From positions 1 to 64,000 of the forward strand of contig NZ_BSTN01000012.1 in assembly GCF_030269545.1 (NCBI RefSeq): DNA of 64,000 bases, read 5' to 3'. A program made the position numbers and the translations under genes. Source of the stretch: Actinomadura sp. NBRC 104425. Lineage in GTDB: Bacteria; Actinomycetota; Actinomycetes; Streptosporangiales; Streptosporangiaceae. The notes beneath the pieces were generated by a model, which saw nothing but the letters and a program-made list of their open reading frames with translations, had not been told where the DNA came from and did no database searches. Below are positions 41,091 to 48,074 of the stretch, piece after piece. The first letter of the stretch is position 1, and every line of letters begins with the position of its first letter.

Positions 41091-42365
41091 TCAGGACGCG
41101 CCGCCGACGAACGCTTTGACCGCGCCGGTTGTGTCGATCAGGTCGCCGTCGGCACGCCACAGTGCCCGGAAGGTCACCAAGTCCCGGTCGAAGGCGTAAT
41201 CGTCGCTGCGCTCGAAGCGCACAGCGCCGACCTGCCGGACCCAGTAGCGGGAGAAGTCGCCGAACAGGATCGCCTTGGCACCGGGAGCGACAGCGGGGAC
41301 GTTGGGGTCCACGTACACGGGCCGGCCGAGCAGGGTGCCCACGGCTCCGGACCCGGGCGGGGGCGTGATGTCGAACAGGAACCCGCCGGTACCCGCCGTC
41401 CCTCCGGAGTCGTCGCGCAGCTTTCGCACGGCACCGAGCGTGCTGTTGTTCATCAGCCATGCGGCGGCCGACGAGCGCGCGTAGGGCTCGGCGACGGAGT
41501 GGTACAGATCGATCAGGTCCTCGGCGGTGAACGCGCCGTTGACACCGGTGGCGCCGGTCTTGCCGGTCGTGGCCGCGCCGACGACGCCGTTGGGCTGGCC
41601 GGTGCCGGTACCGGCGACGAAGTGCGCGCCGGCCCCGTTGGCGATGGCGGTCCCAGCCTCGCGCGCCAGGTAGCCGAGCAGGTCGAACGTGGCATCGTTG
41701 GCCAGCTCGTTGGATATCTGAACGGTGAACCCGTACTTGTAGGCTTCCAGAACCACCGACCCCAGGGTCGGATCCGACTCGGGGATCTGGGCGCCCTCGG
41801 CGACGATCGATGCCGTGCTCATGGCGGTGGTGCGGGGCACGGCCAGCCGCTCGCCGGTGCCAGTGGTGATCAGGGTCGCGCCTGCGGCGAGGATGGCCGA
41901 CCCCTCGACCATGTGCTCCAGCAGCGTGCCGTAGAACGTTGTCCCGGTCAGGCCGCTGCCGGTGGTGGTGAGCAGGTCGCGCCGCTCGATGCCGGGCTGA
42001 TACCCGGACCGCGGGCTGTCCCAGCGGATGTCGATGGGCTCACGGCTGCGGGTGCGGATCCGGTGGCGGAACTCCTCGACTAGGCCCGCGTCGGCGAGGC
42101 TGGGGACACCGCGCGTGGCGGGCTGGCCCTGGATGCGTGCGATGGTCTCCTGTGAGTCGCGGTCGCGCATGGCACGCCGCTGCTCGGCCTGAAGCCGCTC
42201 GTCGATGTCGTCCATGTCGCGGCTCAGGCGGCCCCACGTCTGATCTTCCTCGGCGGTCAGGTCCCGTCTCTCGGCGCTGGCGCGGTCCGCCAGCGCCTTC
42301 ATCTGCTCCCAGAGGCGTTGACGCTGGTCGAGGAGCAGCCGTTCGTAGGTGCTGGTGATGATCAC
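41091..42365 (-). CDS. HK97-type phage major capsid protein
   Basis: A 424-residue capsid protein. Residues ~5-75 are a charged coiled coil (LLLDQRQRLWEQMKALADRA), matching the delta/scaffold domain of HK97-like precursors. From ~115 comes the HK97 fold: GTTFYGTLLEHMVEGSAILAAG, TVQISNELANDATFDLLGYL, LMNNSTLGAVRKLRD, LLGRPVYVDPNVP and ILFGDFSRYWVRQ. GTG 42365 has GGAGA 8 bp upstream. No protease gene accompanies it to remove the delta domain, nor portal or terminase, so maturation would need a helper phage. It could instead form an encapsulating shell. Confidence 0.93.
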   Translation of the reverse strand: MIITSTYERLLLDQRQRLWEQMKALADRASAERRDLTAEEDQTWGRLSRDMDDIDERLQAEQRRAMRDRDSQETIARIQGQPATRGVPSLADAGLVEEFRHRIRTRSREPIDIRWDSPRSGYQPGIERRDLLTTTGSGLTGTTFYGTLLEHMVEGSAILAAGATLITTGTGERLAVPRTTAMSTASIVAEGAQIPESDPTLGSVVLEAYKYGFTVQISNELANDATFDLLGYLAREAGTAIANGAGAHFVAGTGTGQPNGVVGAATTGKTGATGVNGAFTAEDLIDLYHSVAEPYARSSAAAWLMNNSTLGAVRKLRDDSGGTAGTGGFLFDITPPPGSGAVGTLLGRPVYVDPNVPAVAPGAKAILFGDFSRYWVRQVGAVRFERSDDYAFDRDLVTFRALWRADGDLIDTTGAVKAFVGGAS

Positions 42366-42593
42366 GATGTATCTCCGTATCTCCCGTTCTTAGGCATGCG
42401 TGTGTGCGCGGATGCGTCACTTCGACGGGAGGGTCACGGCGGCCGAGCTTCCGCTCCTACGGCCGGTGCGGTGCGCGCTGCCAGCGGCCGTTCGTTCGCT
42501 TCCACGTGTCACGCCCGGGCGGGTGGGGTTCGCCCTGCCCGCCGGGCGCGGCAAGGAACAGACCATGAACGCGTACGACACCAGCATAGGCGG

Positions 42594-42851
42594 TTACGCG
42601 GGGTCGTCTGGCAGGTCAGCCCACAGCACCCGCACGGGGCTCATGGCGCTGTCGACGGCCCGTGCGAGCGCCCGCCGCGCGTCCCGATGCTCGGCGAGCA
42701 CGATCGCCAACGCGGTCCACACGCCGGCGAGCGCGGTGTCACCGGCCGCCTTGGCCTTTTCGATCTCGCAGCCGAGCACGGCCAGGCCGACGGCGATCTC
42801 GGTGTCGGTCCACTCGGCGACAGGCCGGTCGAACAGGTTTCCCTCGGTCAC
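42594..42851 (-). CDS. hypothetical element protein
   Basis: An 85-residue helical protein (LFDRPVAEWTDTEIAVGLAVLGCEIEKAKAAGDTAL...). GTG 42851 overlaps the stop of the DUF3631 gene and has GGGAG 6 bp upstream, so it is coupled to the replication genes. The 228 bp between it and the capsid start hold no gene. Unrecognised family. Confidence 0.65.
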   Translation of the reverse strand: MTEGNLFDRPVAEWTDTEIAVGLAVLGCEIEKAKAAGDTALAGVWTALAIVLAEHRDARRALARAVDSAMSPVRVLWADLPDDPA

Positions 42852-44242
42852 GCGGCGCTCCCGTAGTCCTGCTCGCGGGTCATGTGGTCGGCGCACGTCC
42901 AGCAGGCCCGGCGCGGTGACTGTGTGCAACCGGGCACCGCGCACTCCCCGCCGGGCGGGGGGTATCCGGAACCTCCGGAACCTCCGGAACTTCCCTGGTC
43001 AGAGTGGGGGTCCCCGGTTCCGGTTCCGTTTGCGTATCCGGAACCGGAACCGGTGGCACCCCCGTTGACCTGCGAGGTTCCGGAGGTTCCGGAGGTTCCA
43101 GTTCCCTCCTGGCCCGGCGGGTCGGTGTCACTCTGCGTAGCGCCGGGGCCGTCTGGCGAGTCGTCACGCGGCGGCAGGTAGCGGCTCCATGCGTCGTGCA
43201 GGTGCTCCCGCCGGTACCCCTGCAACGCCACGCCGTTGATCTTCACCTTCCTGGATGAGACCCCGTAGGGCTTGAGCATCTTGGCCAGGTCGCGGGGGGT
43301 GAACGGGCGCCCGTACCAGTCGGCCCACGGCGATTCGTCGAGCTTGTGGAGCGCGTTGAGGATCGTGCCCACGTGCAGCGCTTCGGCGTCGCCGAACACC
43401 TCGCGCAGGTCGGCCAGGAGCCGCACACCGACCGAGGTGTCTTCCTCGGCCTGCCCGGTCAACGTCTTGCATGCCTTCCTCGCCCGCTCGGGCCAGTCAC
43501 CGCCGGCCTCGTCGGCGACGGCGATGAGCGGCTCCCAGTTGTCAGCCGCCCGGTCCTCCACTGGCATGTCGGGCTCGGCGTCGGTGAGCGCGTCCAGGCG
43601 GCCCCGTATCCACGCGGTGATGCGGTCGCGCAGGTCGTGCAGGGCCGGGGCGTCCCGGCGCGTCCGGAACGGCCGGACGCGCTCACCGGGCGCGCGACGA
43701 CGCATCTTCACGATGACGGCCCGGTCCTCGATTGTGTCGGGCAGCGATCCGATACCGGCCAGGGCCGCCATGGCGAACGTGGGGCAGTGCTCGGGCTGCC
43801 GCAGTGTGGCGTCCCACCGGACGTACGGGCGGCCCCGCTGGTGCCCGGCGTTGATCAGCCCGCGCAGGTCCTCGTGGGCGTCGGCGGCCTTCTTGCCGAA
43901 CACGGTGTCGGCCTCGTCTAGCAGCAGTGTCGGCGGGTCGTCGTCAATCGACCGGACCAGCGCGGCCGGGCTGATGTTCACCGTTATCAGCGGGTCGTGG
44001 CACGTCTCGGTGATGACGTCCATCAACCTGGACTTGCCGCACCGCTTTTCCGGCGCGGTGATCACTAGCCGGGTGGCGTGCTGCCACGCGGGTTGTGCGT
44101 GCGTGGCGGCGGTCCACAGCGTGACCGCGTCGTATGCCTCGTCGGACGGGAGGATGACGTACCGGACGAACGCTGCGCGCAGTTCATCGAGCAGCTGCGC
44201 GCCGTTGAGCTTGAGCGGGGCGTCTAGGTCGTTCAGGTTCAC
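42848..44242 (-). CDS. DUF3631-domain ATPase/helicase-like protein
   Basis: A 464-residue protein. Walker A is APEKRCGKS (residues 63-71) and Walker B LLLDEAD (106-112), with the RFDWD-like region RPYVRWDATLR after; this is the DUF3631 pattern of phage and integrative-element replication proteins. A Gly/Ser/Thr-rich linker (about 370-430) precedes a C-terminal CxxxxC...CxxC...H zinc-knuckle-like end. GTG 44242 overlaps the stop of the primase gene. It should unwind DNA together with that primase. Confidence 0.85.
   Translation of the reverse strand: MNLNDLDAPLKLNGAQLLDELRAAFVRYVILPSDEAYDAVTLWTAATHAQPAWQHATRLVITAPEKRCGKSRLMDVITETCHDPLITVNISPAALVRSIDDDPPTLLLDEADTVFGKKAADAHEDLRGLINAGHQRGRPYVRWDATLRQPEHCPTFAMAALAGIGSLPDTIEDRAVIVKMRRRAPGERVRPFRTRRDAPALHDLRDRITAWIRGRLDALTDAEPDMPVEDRAADNWEPLIAVADEAGGDWPERARKACKTLTGQAEEDTSVGVRLLADLREVFGDAEALHVGTILNALHKLDESPWADWYGRPFTPRDLAKMLKPYGVSSRKVKINGVALQGYRREHLHDAWSRYLPPRDDSPDGPGATQSDTDPPGQEGTGTSGTSGTSQVNGGATGSGSGYANGTGTGDPHSDQGSSGGSGGSGYPPPGGECAVPGCTQSPRRACWTCADHMTREQDYGSAA
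42968..43099. repeat. nested inverted repeats in the DUF3631 gene
   Basis: Three CCGGAACCT-type units at 42966-42990 face their reverse complements at 43076-43099. Inside them a perfect 12-bp dyad, 43016-43027 with 43040-43051, uses the same word. All lie in the segment encoding the Gly/Ser/Thr linker. The region can fold as one long nested hairpin and looks like an iteron cluster. Confidence 0.7.
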
Positions 44243-45069
44243 GCCGCACCCCCGATGCGTCGCTGCGCCGACTGGACGGTGCGGCGCGCCTCCCGCTCGT
44301 CCAGGCCCGCGTGCACGGCGGCGTTCACCAGCTCATCAAGGGCGTGCTGCTGCCCCTCCTCGGCGGCGCGGCACGCGGCCCAGAACAGGGCGCTGTTCCG
44401 GTTGCCTTCCGGCTGCCGGGCCATCCAGGCGGCTAGTCGCGCGATGTCGCCGCTACGGCGGCGGGGTCGGGGTGCGGCCGGGCGCGGCGGGTCGAGCAGC
44501 CGGGTGACGCTCGGCCAGTCGAGGACGCCGGACGCGTCGCGCCGGTCGAGCAGTTCGTACGCCCGGCCGCCCACGGTCGAGGGCGGGGCGAGGACGTAGC
44601 CGCCGGTGGCCTTGAAGTCCAGGAAGTGGCGCTTGAGCGCGCCGCACCTCTGCCCGGTCCCCGCGAAGTAGGTGTGCAGCCCGCCGGACGGCGTCTGGAC
44701 GAGTGCCAGCGCGCCCGCGAGCATCCCGGCGCGCTTGAGCCGGTTGAACGCGGCGTACCCGGTGCCGCCGGCCTTCACGTCGACGTCAAGGACGTCGACG
44801 GCCGGGGCGCCGGTGGCGATCGCGACGTTGGCAGCGGGTATCCGCTGCCACCACCACCGGATCACCTCCGGGTCGGTGGTGGCGTCGTGGAACCCGTGCG
44901 CGGTCGCCGGTTCCTTGCTGCCCGGCTTGCAGGGGAACACCGGCCATCCTCGTGCGGCGTAGTCGAGTGCGGCGCGCACACGTACACTCGACATGACGTA
45001 GGCACCGCCGTGCTCGTCGTGTGCGCCCCCAGCCCGCACGCTGGGGGCGTTTCCGTTGCCGGTCGTCAT
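44239..45069 (-). CDS. bifunctional primase-polymerase (Prim-Pol)
   Basis: A 276-residue archaeo-eukaryotic-type primase as found in plasmids and phages: ARGWPVFPCKPGSKEPATAHGF, the catalytic DVLDVDVKAGG metal site and GGLHTYFAGTG with the catalytic His. Residues ~200-276 are a helical PriCT-like tail. ATG 45069 overlaps the stop of the excisionase-like gene. Co-translated with the DUF3631 ATPase, it forms the element's replication module, implying an autonomous replicating stage after excision. Confidence 0.9.
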   Translation of the reverse strand: MTTGNGNAPSVRAGGAHDEHGGAYVMSSVRVRAALDYAARGWPVFPCKPGSKEPATAHGFHDATTDPEVIRWWWQRIPAANVAIATGAPAVDVLDVDVKAGGTGYAAFNRLKRAGMLAGALALVQTPSGGLHTYFAGTGQRCGALKRHFLDFKATGGYVLAPPSTVGGRAYELLDRRDASGVLDWPSVTRLLDPPRPAAPRPRRRSGDIARLAAWMARQPEGNRNSALFWAACRAAEEGQQHALDELVNAAVHAGLDEREARRTVQSAQRRIGGAA

Positions 45070-45275
45070 GCGGCGCCCCCACCGTTCTCGGCGTAACCGG
45101 TCTCGGCGTAGCGCTCGTTCTCCCACGCGATGACGTCGGCGAGCCGGTAGCGGACGTGGCGTCCGATCTTCATGTACCGGGGGCCGGCCCCCCCGCTGTT
45201 CCACGCGTAGACAGTCTTGAGCGGCACGCCGTACCGCTCGGCGAGGTCCTTCGGGGTGAGGTACGTCTCGGGCAT
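45066..45275 (-). CDS. excisionase-like HTH protein
   Basis: A 69-residue protein with a MerR-type/HTH_17 winged helix: YLTPKDLAERYGVPLKTVYAW and YMKIGRHVRYRLADVIAWE. AAGGAGAGCT precedes ATG 45275. Such small proteins act as recombination directionality factors or activators of early genes. It heads the leftward operon with the replication genes, so its expression would couple excision to replication. Confidence 0.85.
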   Translation of the reverse strand: MPETYLTPKDLAERYGVPLKTVYAWNSGGAGPRYMKIGRHVRYRLADVIAWENERYAETGYAENGGGAA

Positions 45276-45294
45276 AGCTCTCCTTGTTCATCTC

Positions 45295-45377
45295 ATGCAC
45301 AGTTAGTGCGAGAGATCGACGCTGAAAGATTCCCAACAGCGGTGGCCGTTTGTCAACCAGTCGCCTAAGCTGTGCAT
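45295..45377. promoter_or_regulatory. divergent switch region of the element
   Basis: ATGCACAG at 45295-45302 and its complement CTGTGCAT at 45370-45377 sit at the two edges of the 104-bp gap between the leftward xis operon and the rightward XRE-integrase operon. GCAC-N5-GTGC overlaps the left site. This looks like the operator region at which the XRE protein would choose between integrated and excised states. Confidence 0.5.
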
Positions 45378-45379
45378 CC

Positions 45380-46036
45380 ATGGAACAAGTCACGCCCACG
45401 GCGGTGATCAGCAAGCGGGTGCGCGAGCTGCGGGAACGGCGAGGCGGGATGAGCGCGCAAGCGCTGGCCGACCGGTGCGCCGAGCTCGGGATGCCGAGCC
45501 TGAAACGTCAGGCGATCGCGAACTTGGAGACCGGGCGCCGGGCCATGGTCACGGTCGAGGAGCTGCTCGTGCTCGCCCACGCGCTCGACACGTCACCGGT
45601 GACGCTGCTGATGCCCGACCCTGGCGACGAACTGGCCGTGACCCCCGAACTGTCCATCGACCCCCGGCGCCTCGTGCTGTGGCTCGCTGGCGAGCGTCCG
45701 GCCGAGGGCCTGCCCACGGTGCGGTTCGAACGGAGCGTTGTCCGGGCGCGCTGGCACCGGGCGGCCTATGACGCCGAACAACGTGCCAACCAAGCCGACC
45801 GAAGCGCGCGGCTTGCGCGCAAGGACGGCGAGGAGCAAGAGGCAGACGAGTACTTGCAGGAGCGGGATCGCCACCTTCAAGAGCTGGCCGGGATCTTGGA
45901 CGCGATGCTCGAGGCCGGCAGCGACGTCCCGGCGATCAACGCCGGGTATGCCCGCATGATGATCCGACGCCGCTGGACGCGGCACCCGGATGGCATCCGG
46001 GCTGTGGAGCTTCCCGGCGACGGCGAGCAGGGCTGA
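45380..46036 (+). CDS. XRE-family HTH regulator of the element
   Basis: A 218-residue protein. The N-terminal HTH (ISKRVRELRERRGGMSAQALADRCAELG...QAIANLETGRRAMVTVEELLVLAHAL) is Xre/lambda-repressor type; the rest is charged and helical with no protease motif. ATG 45380 is the natural start. The integrase GTG starts 3 bp after its stop, so repressor and integrase share a message, as in many integrative elements. Confidence 0.88.
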   Translation: MEQVTPTAVISKRVRELRERRGGMSAQALADRCAELGMPSLKRQAIANLETGRRAMVTVEELLVLAHALDTSPVTLLMPDPGDELAVTPELSIDPRRLVLWLAGERPAEGLPTVRFERSVVRARWHRAAYDAEQRANQADRSARLARKDGEEQEADEYLQERDRHLQELAGILDAMLEAGSDVPAINAGYARMMIRRRWTRHPDGIRAVELPGDGEQG

Positions 46037-46039
46037 GCG

Positions 46040-47209
46040 GTGGCCAGGGTTAGGGATCTCTGGTTCTCCGAGGTCACGGACCCGGACGACCCCGAGGGCA
46101 AGCGGAAGATCAAGGTCAAGACGAAGCGGCACCCGGACAACGGCGGCAGCAAGGACGCCAAACGCTGGCTCGCGGTCTGGCTCGACCCGTCCGGCCGGGA
46201 GCGCACGAAGGCGTTCGCGGTCAAAGCGCACGCCAAGCGGTACGCCGACGACCAGGAGAGCGACGCCCGCCGCGGGGCCTACATCGACCCCAGGTCGGCG
46301 CGGATGACGGTGAGGGAGTGGTGCGCCACGTGGCTCGCCGGGTACCGCACCCGGCGGGCGTCCACCGTCCGCCAGGCCGAAGTCCACATCGCACAGATCA
46401 CCGCCGAGTTCGGCGATCTGCCGCTGTCGGCCGTCCGGCCGTCCCACGTGCGGTCATGGTGCGCCCGGCTCAAGGACGAGGGCGCGGCGGACTCCTACGT
46501 GTACGCCCTGCACGCGCGGCTGTCGCAGATCATGGGCGACGCCGTTCACGACGGGCTACTCGTGCGGTCCCCATGCTCCCGGCGGACGTCCCCGGGCGCC
46601 GGGAAGCAACGGCCGTACGTCGCCACCACGGCGCAGGTGTGGGCGCTCTATGACGCGATGGGGGAGCGGTACCGGGTGGCCATCCTCCTCGCCGCGTTCG
46701 CCGGCCTGCGGGCGGCCGAGGCGTGCGGCCTGCGGGTCGCCGATGTCGACTTCCTGCGGGGCGTGATCTCCCCGGCCGTCCAGTACCCGGCCGACGAACT
46801 CAAGACGGAGGCGGCCCGGACGCCCATCCCCATACCGCGCCTGCTCGCCGAGCATCTGTCGGCGCAGGTGGCCGCGTACCCGGCCGCGACGATCCTGACG
46901 AGCGCACGCGGCGGTCAGCTCGCGCCCCGGACGCTCAATGACGCGTTCGCTGCGGCGCGCGACAAGGTAGCGGGGCTCCCGGACGGGTTCCGGTACCACG
47001 ACCTACGGCACTACTACGCGTCGCTGCTGATCGCGTCCGGCGCCGACGTGAAGACCGTCCAGGCTCGGCTACGGCACGCGTCGGCCAAGACCACGCTCGA
47101 CACCTACGCGCACTTGTGGCCCGACCGGGACGAGTCGACGAGGGCGGCCGTCGAGGCGGTCCTCGTCGAGCGCGCGGAACAGAGACGGAACCAGGCGGGG
47201 GCGCGGTGA
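46040..47209 (+). CDS. tyrosine site-specific integrase
   Basis: A 389-residue recombinase. Residues ~1-75 form an arm-binding-type N-domain, ~90-170 the core-binding SAM-like domain (TVREWCATWLAGYRTRRASTVRQ), and the rest the catalytic domain. The active site is complete: Arg224 (GLRAAE), His320 and Arg323 (HDLRHYY), His346 (RLRHASAKT) and nucleophile Tyr356 (TYAHLW). Its stop is 36 bp from the right attachment core. It should integrate and excise this element at the 16-bp core. Confidence 0.95.
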   Translation: MARVRDLWFSEVTDPDDPEGKRKIKVKTKRHPDNGGSKDAKRWLAVWLDPSGRERTKAFAVKAHAKRYADDQESDARRGAYIDPRSARMTVREWCATWLAGYRTRRASTVRQAEVHIAQITAEFGDLPLSAVRPSHVRSWCARLKDEGAADSYVYALHARLSQIMGDAVHDGLLVRSPCSRRTSPGAGKQRPYVATTAQVWALYDAMGERYRVAILLAAFAGLRAAEACGLRVADVDFLRGVISPAVQYPADELKTEAARTPIPIPRLLAEHLSAQVAAYPAATILTSARGGQLAPRTLNDAFAAARDKVAGLPDGFRYHDLRHYYASLLIASGADVKTVQARLRHASAKTTLDTYAHLWPDRDESTRAAVEAVLVERAEQRRNQAGAR

Positions 47210-47245
47210 TGAAGCGCGAGGTCAGGCGGCCTGCGGGACATGCCG

Positions 47246-47261
47246 CGCCGAGTAGAGAAGG
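47246..47261. other. attachment core, right copy
   Basis: The same 16 bp as at 38068-38083. The integrase gene lies just inside it, and the 5' part of the split hydratase lies outside. Confidence 0.9.
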
Positions 47262-47719
47262 TATTTGGCGGCGGACGGGCCGATCAGACGGACGAGGCGG
47301 GCGGTGGCCGAGGCCGGGTAGACCAGGCCGAGCCGGGCCGGGGTGATGCCGAACCTGGCGGACGAGGCGGCGAAGCGCAGGTCGCAGGCGGCGGCGAGCT
47401 GGCAGCCGCCGCCGACGCAGAAGCCCTCGATCGCGGCGATCGTGGGTTTGGGGAAGGCGGCCAGCGCCGTTTCGGCCACCGTGGACGGGTGGCCGCGGTG
47501 CCGGGCGTCGGTCAGCTCGGAGATGTCGGCGCCCGCGCAGAAGTCGCCGCCCGCGCCGGTGACCACGACGGCGCGCACGGCCGGGTCGGCGGCCGGCTCG
47601 TCCAGCAGGCGGGGCAGCTCCAGCCACATGGCGCGCGTCATGGCGTTGCGCTTGTCCGGACGGTCGATGATGATCGTGCCGACGCCCGCGGCGGCGTCGA
47701 CGGCATACCGCAGTCCCAT
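47246..47719 (-). pseudogene. enoyl-CoA hydratase, 5' part, split by the element
   Basis: N-terminal 158 codons of a crotonase-family enzyme, starting at ATG 47719 (AGGTGAGG upstream): IIIDRPDKRNAMT, CAGADISEL oxyanion loop and GGGCQLAAACDLR. In the present arrangement the frame runs seven codons into element DNA, ending at 47222. The truncated protein lacks the C-terminal trimerisation helices and should be inactive. The missing half is at 37780-38083. Confidence 0.9.
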
Positions 47720-47869
47720 CCCTCACCTTCCGTGTCGACCCCGGGCAATCGTACGGATCCCGGTGGCCGGCGCCGCCTCCGGGACGAGCCGTCTCGCTGT
47801 GGGCGAGACATCCCGCCCGCTCGCAGGGAATGCTGGTGGGACGGCGTGTGTTTTAATGGAGGAGACGAC

Positions 47870-48004
47870 GTGCATTTCCGCCCGGAGTTCGACCGGCGGC
47901 CACCCAGCTATTTTCCCCGCCCGGGCCATCTGAGTGTCCGGTGTTCGCGTCGAACGGCCCGATCTGACGGGTCGGTTCCTCCTTGCGCTCCCGAAGATGC
48001 GTAG
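47870..48004 (+). CDS. possible leader ORF upstream of the Rho paralogue
   Basis: A 44-codon frame from GTG 47870 with GGAGGAG spaced 6-7 bp upstream, ending 70 bp before the Rho gene start. The product is basic and Pro-rich (HFRPEFDRRPPSYFPRPG). It fills part of the 355-bp gap 47720-48074. It could be an attenuation-type leader peptide or an untranslated chance frame. Confidence 0.35.
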   Translation: MHFRPEFDRRPPSYFPRPGHLSVRCSRRTARSDGSVPPCAPEDA

Positions 48005-48074
48005 GACCGAGATGACGGGAGCCGTCTCCGGGTGACGCGGCCTGTGCGCCGACATGCACCCAGAAGGGAATTTC

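Larger units (their letters stand above)
38068..47261. mobile_element. integrative phage-satellite-like element
   Basis: About 9.2 kb bounded by identical 16-bp sequences and inserted in an enoyl-CoA hydratase gene. Left to right: DUF2637 protein, GntR regulator, three hypotheticals, HK97-type capsid protein, another small protein, DUF3631 ATPase, primase-polymerase, excisionase-like HTH, XRE regulator and tyrosine integrase, 36 bp from the right core. Replication, regulation and integration functions are complete-looking. Of virion genes only the capsid protein is present, so it cannot make particles alone. It resembles the phiRv1/phiRv2 scale of element more than a full prophage or an actinomycete conjugative element, since no TraB/FtsK translocase is present. 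Confidence 0.9.

Noticed and set aside
38068..47261. Actinomycete integrative and conjugative element
   Set aside because: No TraB/FtsK-type translocase was found, while a phage capsid gene is present; only DUF2637 and GntR resemble that class.
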